A stretch of DNA of 64,000 nt from Pelodera strongyloides (taxonomy: Eukaryota > Nematoda > Chromadorea > Rhabditida > Rhabditidae). Shown one piece after another: positions 1-11,381 of the stretch (its first letter is position 1; every line of letters starts with the position of its first letter). The stretch lies in NCBI GenBank assembly GCA_036852015.1, contig JAANDG010000679.1:1-64000 (forward strand), given 5' to 3'. The position numbers and the translations under genes are program-made. The notes below the pieces were generated by a model. It saw only the letters and a program-made list of their open reading frames with translations. It was not told the DNA's origin and did not search any database.

Positions 1-2990
1 CACTTGTTGTAGTCTCTGAAGCAGCAGTGGACTCTGTCGCAGTGGTCTCAGTCACATCACTTGTTGTACTCTGTGGACTCTGGACTCTGTACGACGCAGC
101 AAGGACTCAGTGTCGCAGTGGTATCAGTCACATCACTTGTTGTAGTCTCTGAAGCAGCAGTGGACTCTGTTGCAGTGGTCTCAGTCACATCACTTGTGTA
201 CTCTCTGACGCAGCAGGGGCTCTGTCGCAGCACTTGTTGTGTCTCTGAAGCAGAAGTGGACTCTGTTGCAGTGGTCTCAGTCACATCACTTGTTGTAGTC
301 TCTGAAGCAGCAGTGGACTCTGTCGCAGTGGTCTCAGTCACATCACTTGTTGTACTCTCTGACGCAGCAGTGGGCTCTGTCGCAGCACTTGTTGAAGTCT
401 CTGAAGCCGCAGTGGACTCTGTCGCAGTGGTCTCAGTCACATCACTCGTTGTACTCTCTGACGCAGTAGTGGGCTCTGTTGCAGCACTTGTTGAAGTCTC
501 TGAAGCAGAAGTGGACTCTGTTGCAGTGGTCTCAGTCACATCGCTTGTTGTAGTCTCTGAAGCAGCAGTGGACTCTGTCGCATCACTTGTTGAAGTCTCT
601 GAAGCAGAAGTGGACTCTGTTGCAGTGGTCTCAGTCACATCACTTGTTGTAGTCTCTGAAGCAGCAGTGGACTCTGTCGCAGTGGTCTCAGTCACATCAC
701 TTGTTGTACTCTCTGAAGTCAGCAGCTCTGTTGCAGTGGTCTCAGTCACATCGTTGTTAGTCTCTGAAGCAGCAGTGGACTCTGTTGCAGTGGTCTCAGT
801 CACATCACTTGTTGTACTCTCTGACGCAGCAGTGGGCTCTGTCGCACTGTTGTGGTCTCAGTCACATCACTTGTTGTAGTCTCTCTCTGACGCAGCTCTG
901 TTGGGCTCTGTCGCAGCACTTGTTGTCGTCTCTGAAGCAGCAGAGGACTCTGTTGCTCTGAAGCAGTGGTCTCAGTCACCACTTGTTGTACTCTCTGACG
1001 CAGCAGTGGGCTCTGTCGCAGTGGACTCTGTCGCAGTCAGTCACACTTGTTGTACTCTCTGATGGGCTCTGTTGTTGTAGTCTCATGAAGCAGCAGTGGG
1101 ACTCTGTGGACGCAGTGGTCTCAGTCACCTCCAGTCTTGTTTGTCTCAACTAATCATGAGTCCGCAGTGGACTCTGTTGCAGTGGTCTGTCAGTCACTCA
1201 CTGTTTTGTTGTACTCTGAAGCAGCAGTCAGCACTCTTGTCGCAGCACTTGTTGTGTCTCAGTCTCTGAAGCAGCAAGTGGAGTCTCTGTTGTAGTCAGT
1301 GGTCTGTCGTCTCACATCACTTGTTGTCTCTCTGAACAGTGGACTCTGTCGCCAGTCACATCACTTGTTGTGGTCTCTGAAGCCGCAGTGGACTCTGTTG
1401 CAGTGGTCTCAGTCACATCACTTGTTGTAGTCTCTGAAGCAGCAGTGGACTCTGTTGCAGTGGTCTCAGTCACATCACTTGTTGTAGTCTCTGAAGCAGC
1501 AGTGGACTCTGTTGCAGTGGTCTCAGTCACATCACTTGTTGTAGTCTCTGAAGCAGCAGAGGACTCTGTTGCAGTGGTCTCAGTCACATCACTTGTTGTA
1601 GTCTCTGAAGCAGCAGTGGACTCTGTCGCAGTGGTCTCAGTCACATCACTTGTTGTACTCTCTGACGCAGCAGTGGGCTCTGTCGCAGTTGTCTCAGTCA
1701 CATCATTTGTTGTAGTCTCTGAATCAGCAGTGGACTCTGTCGCAGTGGTCTCAGTCACATCACTTGTTGTACTATATGAAGCCGCAGTGGACTCTGTTGC
1801 AGTGGTCTTTAGTCACATCACTTGTTGTAGTCTCTGAAGCAGCAGAGGACTCTGTTGCAGTGGGCTCTGTCGCAGCACTTGTTGTAGTCTCTGAAGCAGC
1901 AGTGGACTCTGTCGCAGTGGTCTCAGTCACATCACTTGTTGTACTCTCTGACGCAGCAGTGGGCTCTGTCGCAGCACTTGTTGTAGTCTCTGAAGCAGCA
2001 GTGGACTCTGTCGCAGTGGTCTCAGTCACATCACTTGTTGTAGTCTCTGAAGCAGCAGTGTGGGCTCTGTGGCAGCACTTGTTGTAGTCTCTGAAGCAGC
2101 AAGCAGTGGTCTCAGTCACATCACTTGTTGTAGTCTCTGAAGCAGCAGTGGACTCTGTTGCAGTGGTCTCAGTCACATCACTTGTTGTAGTCTCTGAAGC
2201 AGCAGTGGACTCTGTTGCAGTGGTCTCAGTCACATCACTTGTTGTACTCTCTGACGCAGCAGTGGTCTCTGTCGCAGCACTTGTTGTACTCTCTGACGCA
2301 GCAGTGGGCTCTGTCGCAGTGGTCTCAGTCACATCACTTGTTGTAGTCTCTGAAGCAGCAGTGGACTCTGTCGCAGTGGTCTCAGTCACATCACTTGTTG
2401 TACTCTCTGACGCAGCAGTGGGCTCTGTCGCAACACTTGTTGTAGTCTCTGAAGCAGCAGTGGACTCTGTCGCAGTGGTCTCAGTCACATCACTTGTTGT
2501 ACTCTCTGACGCAGCAGTGGGCTCTGTCGCAGCACTTGTTGTAGTCTCTGAAGCAGCAGTGGACTCTGTCGCAGTGGTCTCAGTCACATCACTTGTTGTA
2601 CTCTCTGACGCAGCAGTGGGCTCTGTCGCAGCACTTGTTGTAGTCTCTGAAGCAGCAGTGGACTCTGTTGCAGTGGTCTCAGTCACATCACTTGTTGTAG
2701 TCTCTGAAGCAGCAGTGGACTCTGTCGCAGTGGTCTCAGTCACATCACTTGTTGTACTCTCTGACGCAGCAGTGGGCTCTGTCGCAGCACTTGTTGTAGT
2801 CTCTGAAGCAGCAGTGGACTCTGTTGCAGTGGTCTCAGTCACATCACTTGTTGTAGTCTCTGAAGCAGCAGTGGACTCTGTCGCACTGGTCTCAGTCACA
2901 TCACTTGTTGTACTCTCTGCTCCAGCAGTGGTCTCAGTCACATCACTTGTTGTAGTCTCTGACGCATCAGTGGACTCTGTAGCAGCACGT
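1..2990. repeat. 57-bp coding minisatellite of gene A
   Basis: Over 40 tandem copies of a 57-bp unit (19 codons on the minus strand) and a shortened variant alternate through this stretch. Copies between about 1370 and 2940 are nearly identical and in frame. Copies between about 800 and 1370 have many small insertions and deletions. Long plus-strand open frames here (VVSEAAVDSVAVVSVTSL repeats) are antisense shadows. Confidence 0.95.
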
Positions 2991-4158
2991 GCTGGAGTGG
3001 TCTCTTTAGTTGGTATGGTTTCCGCAGGACTGCTTGTTGCAGCAGCAGTCGTCGTGTCAGCGGCATCAGCCTGTTAAGCAACTGTTTTAAAATCCAGACG
3101 GATTGTTAAAGGGATGGGTTCACTAGAAAATCACCTTTTTTATGCTTTAGTATGATTGTACAAAGGTACAATCATACTAAACAAAGGATCCCATTAAAGG
3201 GAGAGGCCAACGAGAAAAAAGTTCTCCTCAATTTAATTGCACAGAATGTCCGGAATTTCAGAAATGTTACTGTGAAAACCGCATTTCTTTGCACCCAGAA
3301 CTCACAGAGATATTCCCCGGCAAACAGTTCGGCCAGGTACCGTAGTCAGAATCAATTTTTGCGCATTTAGGGCATTATAGTATTAGAAATGCCTTGTTAT
3401 AATCGTACGAATATTCTTTATTCGTTTAACCATTATTATGTAGAGAAAGAATGCTAATTTATTGACGTAAACCGTAAAAACGTTTCTGACTACCGTACCT
3501 GGCCGAACTGTTTGCCCGGGAATAACTCTGTGAGTTCTAGGTGTAAAGAAATGCGGTTTTCACAGTAATATTTCTGAAATTCCGGACATTCTGTGCAAGT
3601 AAATTGAGGAAATGTTTTTTTCTCGTGGACCTCTCCCTTTAAATTTACACTGTGCTGTTCATAAGTTTATGTACACCCAAAAAATGTGTTTCTGCTAGGT
3701 TTTGAGGAAATCTGATCAAGCATGCTAAATCAAGCATGCTCAAAAACCAAAACGAAATGTTTTTCGGCACAAAACTTAAGAATTATATAATCACCTGCCG
3801 GCTGCACAGCCTGTGGCGGCTTTCTAGTACATTTTTTTTCGCATATGTGAAGCGTGGATTCAAAAGTAGTTGCAAAAATTAGGGCATGGATATGCTAAAA
3901 CATCGCTTCGTTGTTTTTTTCTTGCTCTAGATTTGGATTTCCCTTGTAGTTATTCGTGCGCCCGAACAAACCTCACGCCTCCATATATGCAGCTTTTTAG
4001 GCTATCGTGAGAGGGGCGCTGGGATGTGAGATGGCTCAGTGCATGGGAACATGAACTACTGAACCAATCACTTCCTGAGCGTAACGCACATCATCCAAAC
4101 TAACAATCAAACAAACAAACATCCAAACAAACATCCAAGCAAACAAATCTCTCAACTT

Positions 4159-4210
<52 letters not shown>

Positions 4211-5306
4211 TTTAATGACGCACTGTAAGGCAAAAAATGAAATCCAGAGTACGCTCAACCCGGTCTTGTGGAGCTTTTCATGGCGAGAATTTCATGCGTA
4301 CTCCGAAGGAAGTTACGGTGTCTTGGTTGTGAAATTGCGAAGTTTAGATTAAGGGTGGGTACGCTAGGGAACAAAAACAGCTCATTCGAGCGTACTTCAA
4401 CACGCCATAACTTCCTTCGGAGTACGTCTAAAATTATATTTTTTTACAGAACTCGCCATGAAAAGGTCTACAAGACCATATTTTTTGCGAACTCTGGATT
4501 TCATTTTTTGACTTACAGTGTTGGCGTCATTAAAATTAATATAATTATATAATTGTTCTAATTTTTATGCTGAAAATCATTTTTTTTTTTTGGTTTTTTG
4601 GGCTTGCTTGATTTAGTGGCTGTATTAGATTCCCTCCAAAGTAGTAGAAACACATTTTGGGTGTCCTTAAACGCACTGTATTACAAGCAAAGAACAAAGA
4701 ATGATCCAAAATTCAAAATACATTCAGGTCCAAAATCAAACATCAATAAAAAATGGTCAAACATACGACTTTGACCTTACTACACGAGAAAAATGTCTCA
4801 GTGAATTTACTTGCACAGAATGTCCGGAATTCAGATATATTACTGTGAAAACCGCACTTCTTTACACGTAGAACTTGCAGAGTTATTCCCCGGCAAACTT
4901 TTCGGCCAGGTACCGTTGTCAGCAACGGCAGAATACGTTTGTACGGTTGATATGCGTCCATATGCATTTTTCTCTACATAATAATAATAATGGTCAAGTG
5001 AATGAAGATCGATACTACTATTATAACCAGGCGTTTCCAATACCGTAATGCCCTAAAAGAGCCAAAATTGCTTCTGACTACGGTATCTGGCCGAACAGGG
5101 TGCCGGGGGAATAACGATGCGAATTCTAGGTCGTCTAGGTGTAAAGAAATGCGGATTTCACAGTAATATTTCAGAGTTTGTAACATACATTCCAATAATA
5201 ACCGTCCATCATTTCAACAAAGTTTAGAGTACGTAACACACAAACCGACCTTAGCGTTCGCTGGTAGCAGTAGAAATATTAGCAATATACTCCAATATAA
5301 GTTCAT
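1..5306 (-). CDS. Gene A: secreted mucin-like tandem-repeat protein (3' part off the window)
   Basis: Exon 1 is 5306-5250 and encodes MNLYWSILLIFLLLPANAK, a typical signal peptide, ending in phase 0 at a GT donor. Exon 2 starts at 3070 behind a TTAACAG acceptor, also in phase 0. It opens with a Thr/Ala/Ser segment (ADAADTTTAAATSSP) and runs into a 19-residue repeat, TSDVTETTATESTAASETT, plus a shorter variant containing TSAATEPTAASES. The array continues past the left edge, so length and C terminus are unknown. The Thr/Ser density implies a heavily O-glycosylated extracellular protein; this is inferred, not shown. The frame is open from 3070 to about 1772 but is broken repeatedly below that, worst at 800-1370, which could be assembly indels or real decay. 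Exon 1 and the upstream region are closely related to those of genes C and D. Joining the two exons rests on phase and on that paralogy; a 2.2-kb intron full of repeats lies between them. Confidence 0.6.
3198..3638. mobile_element. TTAA-flanked palindromic MITE, family P1 (copy 1)
   Basis: The ends AGGGAGAGGCC and GGACCTCTCCCT are inverted, with about 200-bp inverted arms meeting near 3420. The element is flanked by TTAA at 3194-3197 and 3639-3642. A TTAA target duplication is the hallmark of piggyBac-type transposition. No transposase is encoded, so it is a non-autonomous element. Confidence 0.8.
4165..4205. repeat. (TA)n microsatellite
   Basis: A pure TA run follows a repeat segment (4015-4160) that recurs inverted at about 6370-6520, also next to a (TA)n tract. 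The TA run is probably the tail of that dispersed element. Confidence 0.9.
4208..4541. mobile_element. Inverted-repeat element nested in the mariner-like element
   Basis: Left arm (TTTAATGACGC, then CACTGTAAGGCAAAAAATG) and right arm (CATTTTTTGACTTACAGTG, then GCGTCATTAAA) are inverted copies. The arms extend inward through a shared CGTACTCCGAAGGAAGTTA block near 4291 and its inverse near 4410. The 94-aa plus-strand frame inside follows from this symmetry and is not taken as a gene. Confidence 0.6.
4780..5180. mobile_element. Degenerate P1-family MITE
   Basis: Both inner arms of the P1 element are recognisable (TTGCACAGAATGTCCGGAAT near 4811; CTGACTACGGTATCTGGCCG near 5074). The terminal AGGGAGAGG sequences and TTAA flanks are lost. 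It lies immediately 3' of gene A exon 1, within its intron. Confidence 0.6.
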
Positions 5307-5590
5307 CTTTACCCTATTGGCGACACTGGCAGCCACACATCACATGTACAGTAGCTCTTATAGTAGCATATCATAAAAATCGTAAAATGTGGAACGCCCA
5401 TTGTTATCAGGGTGGAGTGCTGTTCGATTTGCTTCCGTAAACTCAGAAGAAAAAAAAACTAGATTTTAGGGTAATGGGCGCCAATTATTTTCAAACAAAT
5501 ATTGTACCACTTCGCTTATGACACGAGCTTCTTGACCCCGTATTCTCTCGTGCATGCGGGTGTATGTCTCATTGCGATAAACTCCTCCAG
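5307..5590 (-). promoter_or_regulatory. Shared upstream region of gene A with TATA box
   Basis: Read on the minus strand, TATAA lies at 5362-5358, about 52 nt before the gene A start codon. It is followed by GTACATGTGATGTGTGGC. The same TATA element, this motif and some 250 bp further upstream (AACGCCCATTGTTATCAGGG, GGCGCCAATTATTTTC) recur upstream of genes C and D in the same position relative to the start codon. Confidence 0.65.
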
Positions 5591-5745
5591 CTAGGCGTAG
5601 GCCGCAACACTTTGCTTATCCAGGGAGACTGCAGGTTCAAGGAATAACATAGTTTCAGGGAATGGTCCAGGTAATAACCTCCCTATTCTTAGCAGTCACG
5701 AGGTCTTACGCAGATAGCGCTAGTTTGCATACATAAAGGAGGCTA
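5553..5745. repeat. Dispersed repeat continuous with the shared upstream region
   Basis: This segment (TCGTGCATGCGGGTGTATGT onward) recurs at 12369-12580, where no signal-peptide exon was found. Its first 90 bp recur at 22550-22640 upstream of gene C. It is therefore either an old duplication tract or a transposable element carried with the promoters. Confidence 0.6.
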
Positions 5746-6149
5746 CATACATACAGACATAAATACATACATTATGTACATACATACATACTTACATACA
5801 AAGGCTAAAGTGTTTGATTCAAGGTTTGCTCAAGGAAAAATGCATCCGAGCTTTATTCCTTTTGCAACAATATTCCAATCTAACAAATCGGTTTCTAATT
5901 TTCATCCTCGGATGCACACCTTTTGGTGTATTTAATAAATAAATATATATAAAGAAATAAATAAAATTGTGGGTGCCTGCAGTGATTTTGTGCTACTCGA
6001 CAGGTGACAACATACAAACATCATGCGCATGTAACATACTGTAATAAACAAGTATTGTGCATTAGTGTTAAAGTTGGCCATGCTGTGTCTTGATGTGAAA
6101 GAACCCATGTAACGCTTCGACGGGTTTCGGTAGACACTACCTAGCCCAA

Positions 6150-6275
6150 GCCCGAAGAAGTCGAGCAATTTGTCATATCGGAATCGCTACCTGATGCTCT
6201 AGACCTCTGCGGAACAAGTCATAAGCCAACATTGAAACTGTATTTTCACCCTTGAATAAATGAGCAGGCTTTTTA
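6150..6275 (+). mobile_element. SINE-like fragment (body and tail)
   Basis: It matches the body of the tRNA-headed element at 15917-16176 (CCCGAAGAAGTCGAGCAATT, CCTCTGCGGAACAAGTCATA) and ends in the CACCCTTGAATAAA tail. The tRNA-like head is missing. Confidence 0.6.
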
Positions 6276-6281
6276 GGCATA

Positions 6282-6287
6282 AATGAT

Positions 6288-6354
<67 letters not shown>
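6282..6354. repeat. (TA)n microsatellite
   Basis: A 70-bp TA tract. The flank on the right (6361-6540) is the inverted copy of 4015-4160. Confidence 0.95.
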
Positions 6355-6356
<2 letters not shown>

Positions 6357-6748
6357 CTTATTATATAAAATTTGGAGCTTTTTTGTTTGGTTTTGTTTGA
6401 TTGTGTGTTTGGATGATGTGCGTTACGCTCAGGTTGTAGGATTGGTTCAGTAGTTCACGTTCCCGTGCACTGAGCCATCTCACTTCCCGAGCGCCCCTCT
6501 CACAAACGTCCAAGCGTTTCTGCGGCACAAAGGGTTCAAAGAACACTCACGGCACAAAACTCATAGAACGACCAATTTTGAAAACTTGAAATCACGCTTT
6601 TTCGTCTAATGCTTTATTTACTCTTATTTTACAAAAATTTTCCATTGCCTTTCAACGTGAGATTATCCTCACCTTGAGCAACCTACGAGAATCCAGCCCT
6701 GAGCTACGCACTCGCAGACTGCATACACTCACTGCATATACTCACCAA

Positions 6749-7060
6749 CGCCATTGCGGATGGCTCACAAGAATGCCACACAAAAGGTTGCATTATACTC
6801 AAGGAAGCGGAGTATCGGCCGAGCGATAATGTTCAAAGAACATCCACTTGCTGTGAAACGCCATTGTGGAGCGCTCACATGAGCACCACACAAAAGTTTG
6901 CATGTACACCAAGGGCGCGGAGTACATGCCGAGCGATAGAGTTCAAAGAACACCCACTGCAGGGCACCTCCACTGCGGAACGCCCAGTGAACGCTACAAA
7001 GGCTGCCATATACAGAATGCTTGCGGGGTATCGTTCGAGCGATTGTGCGGCAAGTAGGCC
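6749..7060. repeat. Three ~110-bp tandem units
   Basis: GCTCAC...CACACAAAAG, GCGGAGTA...CCGAGCGATA and GTTCAAAGAACA recur from 6763 and 6873, with a degenerate third unit after 6969. The overlapping ORFs on both strands have no recognisable product. Confidence 0.7.
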
Positions 7061-7170
7061 GAGATCCCTGTTCCATGCAATTCAAGAAGCATATTCGCAA
7101 TTATAATAATTCCCTGTCAATGGCATCGATGTGTGCTCAACTTGATGTTCCCCGTGGCGCCGGTCCTTAT

Positions 7171-7238
7171 TTAGGAGGAATATAGTCAACAGAAACTAAG
7201 TTCTAACCCGTGTTGATATTGGTGTAGGTTTCAAAGGG

Positions 7239-7284
<46 letters not shown>

Positions 7285-8160
7285 TTTGCTTCTAACTTAT
7301 ATAGCCCAGCGAAACATTGCGACGTATCATCCAGGCACATTCCTTTTTTTAGGATTTGAATTTTTTCGATATTGTAGAGTCCAGCAAGTTGCAGACAATT
7401 TAGGAGGAATATAGTCAACAGAAAACTAAGTTCTAACCCGTGTTCAATATTGGTATGGGTTTCAAAAAGAAAAAGAAAGACTGGAGACTCTTTGGATAGA
7501 AATGTTTCCTCCTAACTTATATAGCCCAGAGAAACATTGCGACGTATCATCCAGGCACATCCTTTTTTTAGGATTTTGAAATTTTTTCGATATTGTAGAG
7601 TCCAGCAAGTTGCAGACAATTTAGGAGGAATATAGTCAACAGAAACTAAGTTCTAACCCGTGTTCAATATTGGTATGGGTTTCAAAAGGAAAAAGAAAGA
7701 CTGGAGACTCTTTGGATAGAATGTTTCCTCCTAACTTATATAGCCCAGAGAAACATTGCGACGTATCATCCAGGCACATTCTTTTTTTAGGATTTGAAAT
7801 TTTTTCGATATTGTAGAGTCCAGCAAGTTGCAGACAATTTAGGAGAAATATAGTCAAACAGAAACTAAGTTCTAACCCGTGTTCAATATTGGTATGGGTT
7901 TCAAAAGAAAAAAAGACTGGAGACTCTTTGGATAGAAATGTGTTCCTCCTAACTTATATAGCCCAGAGAAACATTGCGGCGTATCAGCCACGCGATATTA
8001 AGCTGCTTTTAGGCTTTGGCAATTTTTTCGATGTCCTAGAGTAGAGCAAGTTGCAGACAATTTAGGAGAAATATAGTCAACAGAAACTAAGTTCTTTCCC
8101 CAGGAAACTATTCTTGCGAGAAAGAGTTGCCTCTACTTATAGATATAGCCCAGTGAAACA
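7171..8160. repeat. ~220-bp satellite-like tandem array (4.5 units)
   Basis: Units start at 7171, 7400, 7621, 7839 and 8062 with TTAGGAGGAATATAGTC or a close variant. Periods are 229, 221, 218 and 223 bp. The first unit contains a 44-nt poly(A) where later units have a mixed A/G stretch. The short minus-strand ORFs are by-products of the repeat. Confidence 0.9.
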
Positions 8161-8169
8161 TAGCGACCA

Positions 8170-8212
8170 TCAGCGAATATTGGAAAGACGCCTCAGGCGG
8201 CGGTAGCCGACT

Positions 8213-8250
<38 letters not shown>

Positions 8251-8300
8251 TTATCTATATAAAGGAGAAGAGTTTACTTGGTCTTTTGTTTGTATGCACG
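8170..8300. repeat. Junction of a GC-hairpin tail, (TA)n and the head of a second element
   Basis: CGCCTCAGGCGGCGGTAGCC, then (TA)n at 8214-8250, then TATATAAAGGAGAAGAGTTT. The same tail and head bound a complete-looking 250-bp copy at 45012-45265, so this site is a tail-to-head junction. Another tail-like hairpin with (TA)n lies at 8640-8720. Confidence 0.5.
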
Positions 8301-8354
8301 CAACGAAATCCTTCCATAAAGAAAATTTTCTATTCACAATCGAATGGGAACATA

Positions 8355-8445
8355 CAAAATCTTTGCCGCTGGCGGTATTCGAACCCACAGCAGCACCCAA
8401 TCTCTCGCTTCACAGTCCAACGCTCTACTTGCTGAGATATGCTAG
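8355..8445 (-). mobile_element. tRNA-like SINE head
   Basis: The minus strand contains an A-box-like segment (AGCAAGTAGAGCG) and a B-box-like GGGTTCGAATACC about 50 nt apart. No clean cloverleaf can be drawn, so this is a tRNA-derived repeat rather than a tRNA gene. Confidence 0.4.
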
Positions 8446-9095
8446 CTTATGACAAGGATAATCCTCTGCCCTACATACAGCACCTTCAATAGCAAATTTG
8501 CATGGTGGCATTAGTCGAGTGGTGATCCAAACTGATTATTATACGTTTCCAGAATCAGAGACGTGTGATTGTGTGGGAGGAGAAAGAGACGAGAGTTAAC
8601 TTTTTAAATTGTAGCAATCCTTTTTTAAATAGGGAAACAATCGGCCGAGGGCCGATTCCTCCAGTCGGAGAAGAGCCCGTAGGGCTCTTCGAACGGCTGG
8701 TATATATATATATATATGTGTGGAAGGAGGGATGCATTTTATCTCTTTATTTTTTATCGCTCACGGAAGAAAAAATATTGGGTCTCATATCCGGCTTCCG
8801 GGTAATGCTTTTCATTGAGACCACATATAGCCAATTGAAACCATTTTGTAAACGCGCCATAACACATGTGCTAATGCGAACACGTGTGGAACTAATTTGA
8901 AGGGTAAGATGCGACCGACTAAAAAAGGTCGACTAAAGTTTTCCTAGCTTGCAATAACTATAAGTTCGCTACTATAGTACTCCCTCCATTTCTTTGTCAA
9001 AATTTAGGTACCCGTATGCAACCAATTTAAAGGCTAAAAAAAGGTTAAAGCTAGGACTGTACTACAGGGCCCCGAAGGGGTCCCTGCAGTCCGCT

Positions 9096-9239
9096 CAGAG
9101 GCCGTATTCACCAACATACAGGGAGCCCTCCCTAGGCACACGAGCTCTCTGAACACTTCTGCTCAAGCACTCGCTACCCACCCTAGCTCCCTGGGGAGGC
9201 CAGGGAGGGCTCCCTGCATGTTGGTGAATACGGCCTCTG
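9096..9239. mobile_element. GGCCGTATTCACC inverted-repeat element (family E), copy 1
   Basis: The termini CAGAGGCCGTATTCACCAAC and GTTGGTGAATACGGCCTCTG are exact inverses, and the arms continue inward with CAGGGAGCCCTCCCT. At 13116-13262 the same element sits at the same place in duplication copy 2, so it inserted before the duplication. Confidence 0.8.
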
Positions 9240-9720
9240 GTCTACCGAAGTAGTGCGCTCCACAGACATAATCCACCATTTGTAATGGAAGAGGTAAGTG
9301 TACCCACAAAGTGCAAGTATACCGGGAGTCCAGCTTTTCTCCTACAATTTGAACGCAAGTTGTTGTAGAACACATTCTGGGAACATTTTGTCTTCACGCT
9401 TCCCTTATCGTTCAAACTCTCAACCCTTATCTTTGATCCGACCTGAAGCAACTGGACCATTTTATAGGCACTTATTGCGTGTCTCTTTTCAAAAGTGTGA
9501 CCAAGTGTTCTTGTTGCAAACTACGCGAACATACCTTGCAAATCTTGCAAATGAGTCTTCTATTTTTGTGAGGTAAATTACAGAAAACTCGGCAAAGGCA
9601 AAATTGTTTTGGAGTAATGAGTCCGTTATGGAGCCCTGGGTACACATTAACAACAAAAACGTAACACAGAAATAATAGAAAAAAACTACTAACAATAAGT
9701 AAGGGAAGGAACACAATTAA

Positions 9721-10151
9721 AGGGGTAGGTTCACCTCGAATTGCACCCTTTTTTATAATTTCTATTGATTGTATGACCTACGACGGTCAAAATGCGAAAA
9801 TTGCAGTAAATTTCCTTTGCTCTTCGAGCTAGGATCAAGCTCTAAAGCTAAGACACCTCGACTATATAAACCCTCACCCTCTGTCTTATATTCACTCTCT
9901 GTCTATCACAACAATCTCTTCACCTCTAGCCTTGGCACGCTATTTCGCACTTGTAACACATTTGGCCTACCGTCTGACTTCGGCTGTGGTACGCCAGTTG
10001 TTTTATTAAGTCGAGGTATCTTAGCTTTTGAGCTTGATCCTGACTCGAAGAGCAAAGGAAATTTACTGCAATTTTCGCATTTTGACCGTCGTAGGTCATA
10101 CTATCACTAGAAATTATAAAAAAGGGTGCAATTCGAGGTGAACCTATCCCT
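9721..10151. mobile_element. TTAA-flanked palindromic MITE, family P2 (copy 1)
   Basis: The ends AGGGGTAGGTTCACCTCG and CGAGGTGAACCTATCCCT are inverted, with TTAA at 9717-9720 and 10152-10155. The duplicate site near 13736 has a single TTAA followed directly by AGGAAACGCTA. It is an empty site and confirms both the element borders and a TTAA duplication. Confidence 0.9.
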
Positions 10152-10710
10152 TTAAAGGAAACGCTATCAATGTCCATCTAAGAATGAGCAGTGGTAGGCA
10201 TACACCTCGACTTTACAAGCAACTTATACCATTAGCGGAATTTTTTTCGTATAAAACTTCTGACACCACGTGACAACATGACACGCAATCCTGAAAGTAG
10301 AGCAATGAGATTTTTCATACAAAAAATTCTGACACCACATCACATGACACGCAATCCTGAAAAGTAGATCAATGAGATTTATATATATATAAATTCTGAC
10401 ACTATGTGACAACATGACACATCATCTTGAAAAGTAGACCAAGAAGATGCGCATAAGCCGCACCTCCTTATTGTAAGAAAAAGATTATTCTGAATGGTGA
10501 CACCCTTTGAACTTGTTTTTTCTTGAACTAAACTCCCAACCACTGTCGCTAAAATAGTAGTTATCAGTAGCGAGTTACAGAACAACAGTGTTATCAGCAG
10601 GGTGCAGGAGAACACTGTTTTTCAATGCACTTTCGTCAACACCGCAAAAAGTGCATTTCAAAGGAAATGTACGCCCAAAATGTGAAAAAAGTTATTGTTT
10701 GTGCACCAGA

Positions 10711-11381
10711 GACCATATTCACCATTCAATTCCCCGTTAGAATGCTATTTTCTGTTCTCACTAAAGAATGCGCAGAGCAGAAAAGATTCAGAGCGTTCGT
10801 GAGCCTAGGGAGTGTCAAGACTTGCCAGGCCTTGACAAAGATGATCCCAGAAGCAACAAGTAGCCACGCGGACGAGCAGTAACATAAATGAAACATGAAT
10901 CAGTTACGGAAAGCAACACGGTAGCGAGCGGCCGAAGCCCCATCTTTATTAGAAACGGAAACATGAGTCGAGTCGTATCCTCTTCTTATACGCAGGAGGG
11001 GCATCTTGCTTCTCTACTCCTACTCGGCCTCCATTAGGTCCTTGAGGACCTTGAGCGCGCCACTCTTCTTTCTTCCTTCTTCTATAGATGGTCCGGCCAG
11101 CCACGCGTCCTTGCTCCACCACAGCTTCGGTCCACCAGCACCACACGTCGTCGTCCGCATCCGGTTACATGTCGATCTTGGGATAAACATATATGTGTCA
11201 CTCATATAAGTATCCAAGTTAGCATGCTAATTGGGGCTGCAAACCCGTTCTATCCGACATCCATCCCATTCTAATTCGCATTGCATAATCAACATCTCCT
11301 ATAGACATGCGTTTCACGAAAGTTGAGCGCTAGTCTCAACAGGGAGGGCTCCCTTGTTTGTTGGCGAACACGGCCTCTGAA
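10711..11381. mobile_element. Split or composite family-E element absent from duplication copy 2
   Basis: The left border has an E-like end (GACCATATTCACC) and the right border the opposite E end (GGCGAACACGGCCTCTG). Copy 2 passes directly from GTGCACCAGAG to TGGATCAATTACCC near 14130. The interior matches nothing else recognised; the three short frames at 10949-11217 look like noise. Confidence 0.45.

Larger units (their letters stand above)
3648..4678. mobile_element. mariner/Tc1-like non-autonomous element (composite)
   Basis: Arms at 3648-3765 and 4580-4678 are inverted copies; both contain ACACCCAAAA-ATGTGTTTCT and an AAATCAAGCA core. Both outer ends abut TA and carry CACTGTGC/CAGTGCG-like termini, as in Tc1/mariner elements. 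The interior holds other repeats (4015-4205 and 4208-4541). No transposase frame is visible. Confidence 0.5.

Noticed and set aside
1..2990. CRISPR-like regular repeats
   Set aside because: Units are contiguous with no unique spacers, coding, and in a eukaryotic setting.
61..3077. Long plus-strand frames made of VVSEAAVDSVAVVSVTSLV repeats
   Set aside because: They are the antisense reading of the 57-bp mucin array. The minus strand has a splice acceptor in phase with a signal-peptide exon, and its composition fits a mucin.
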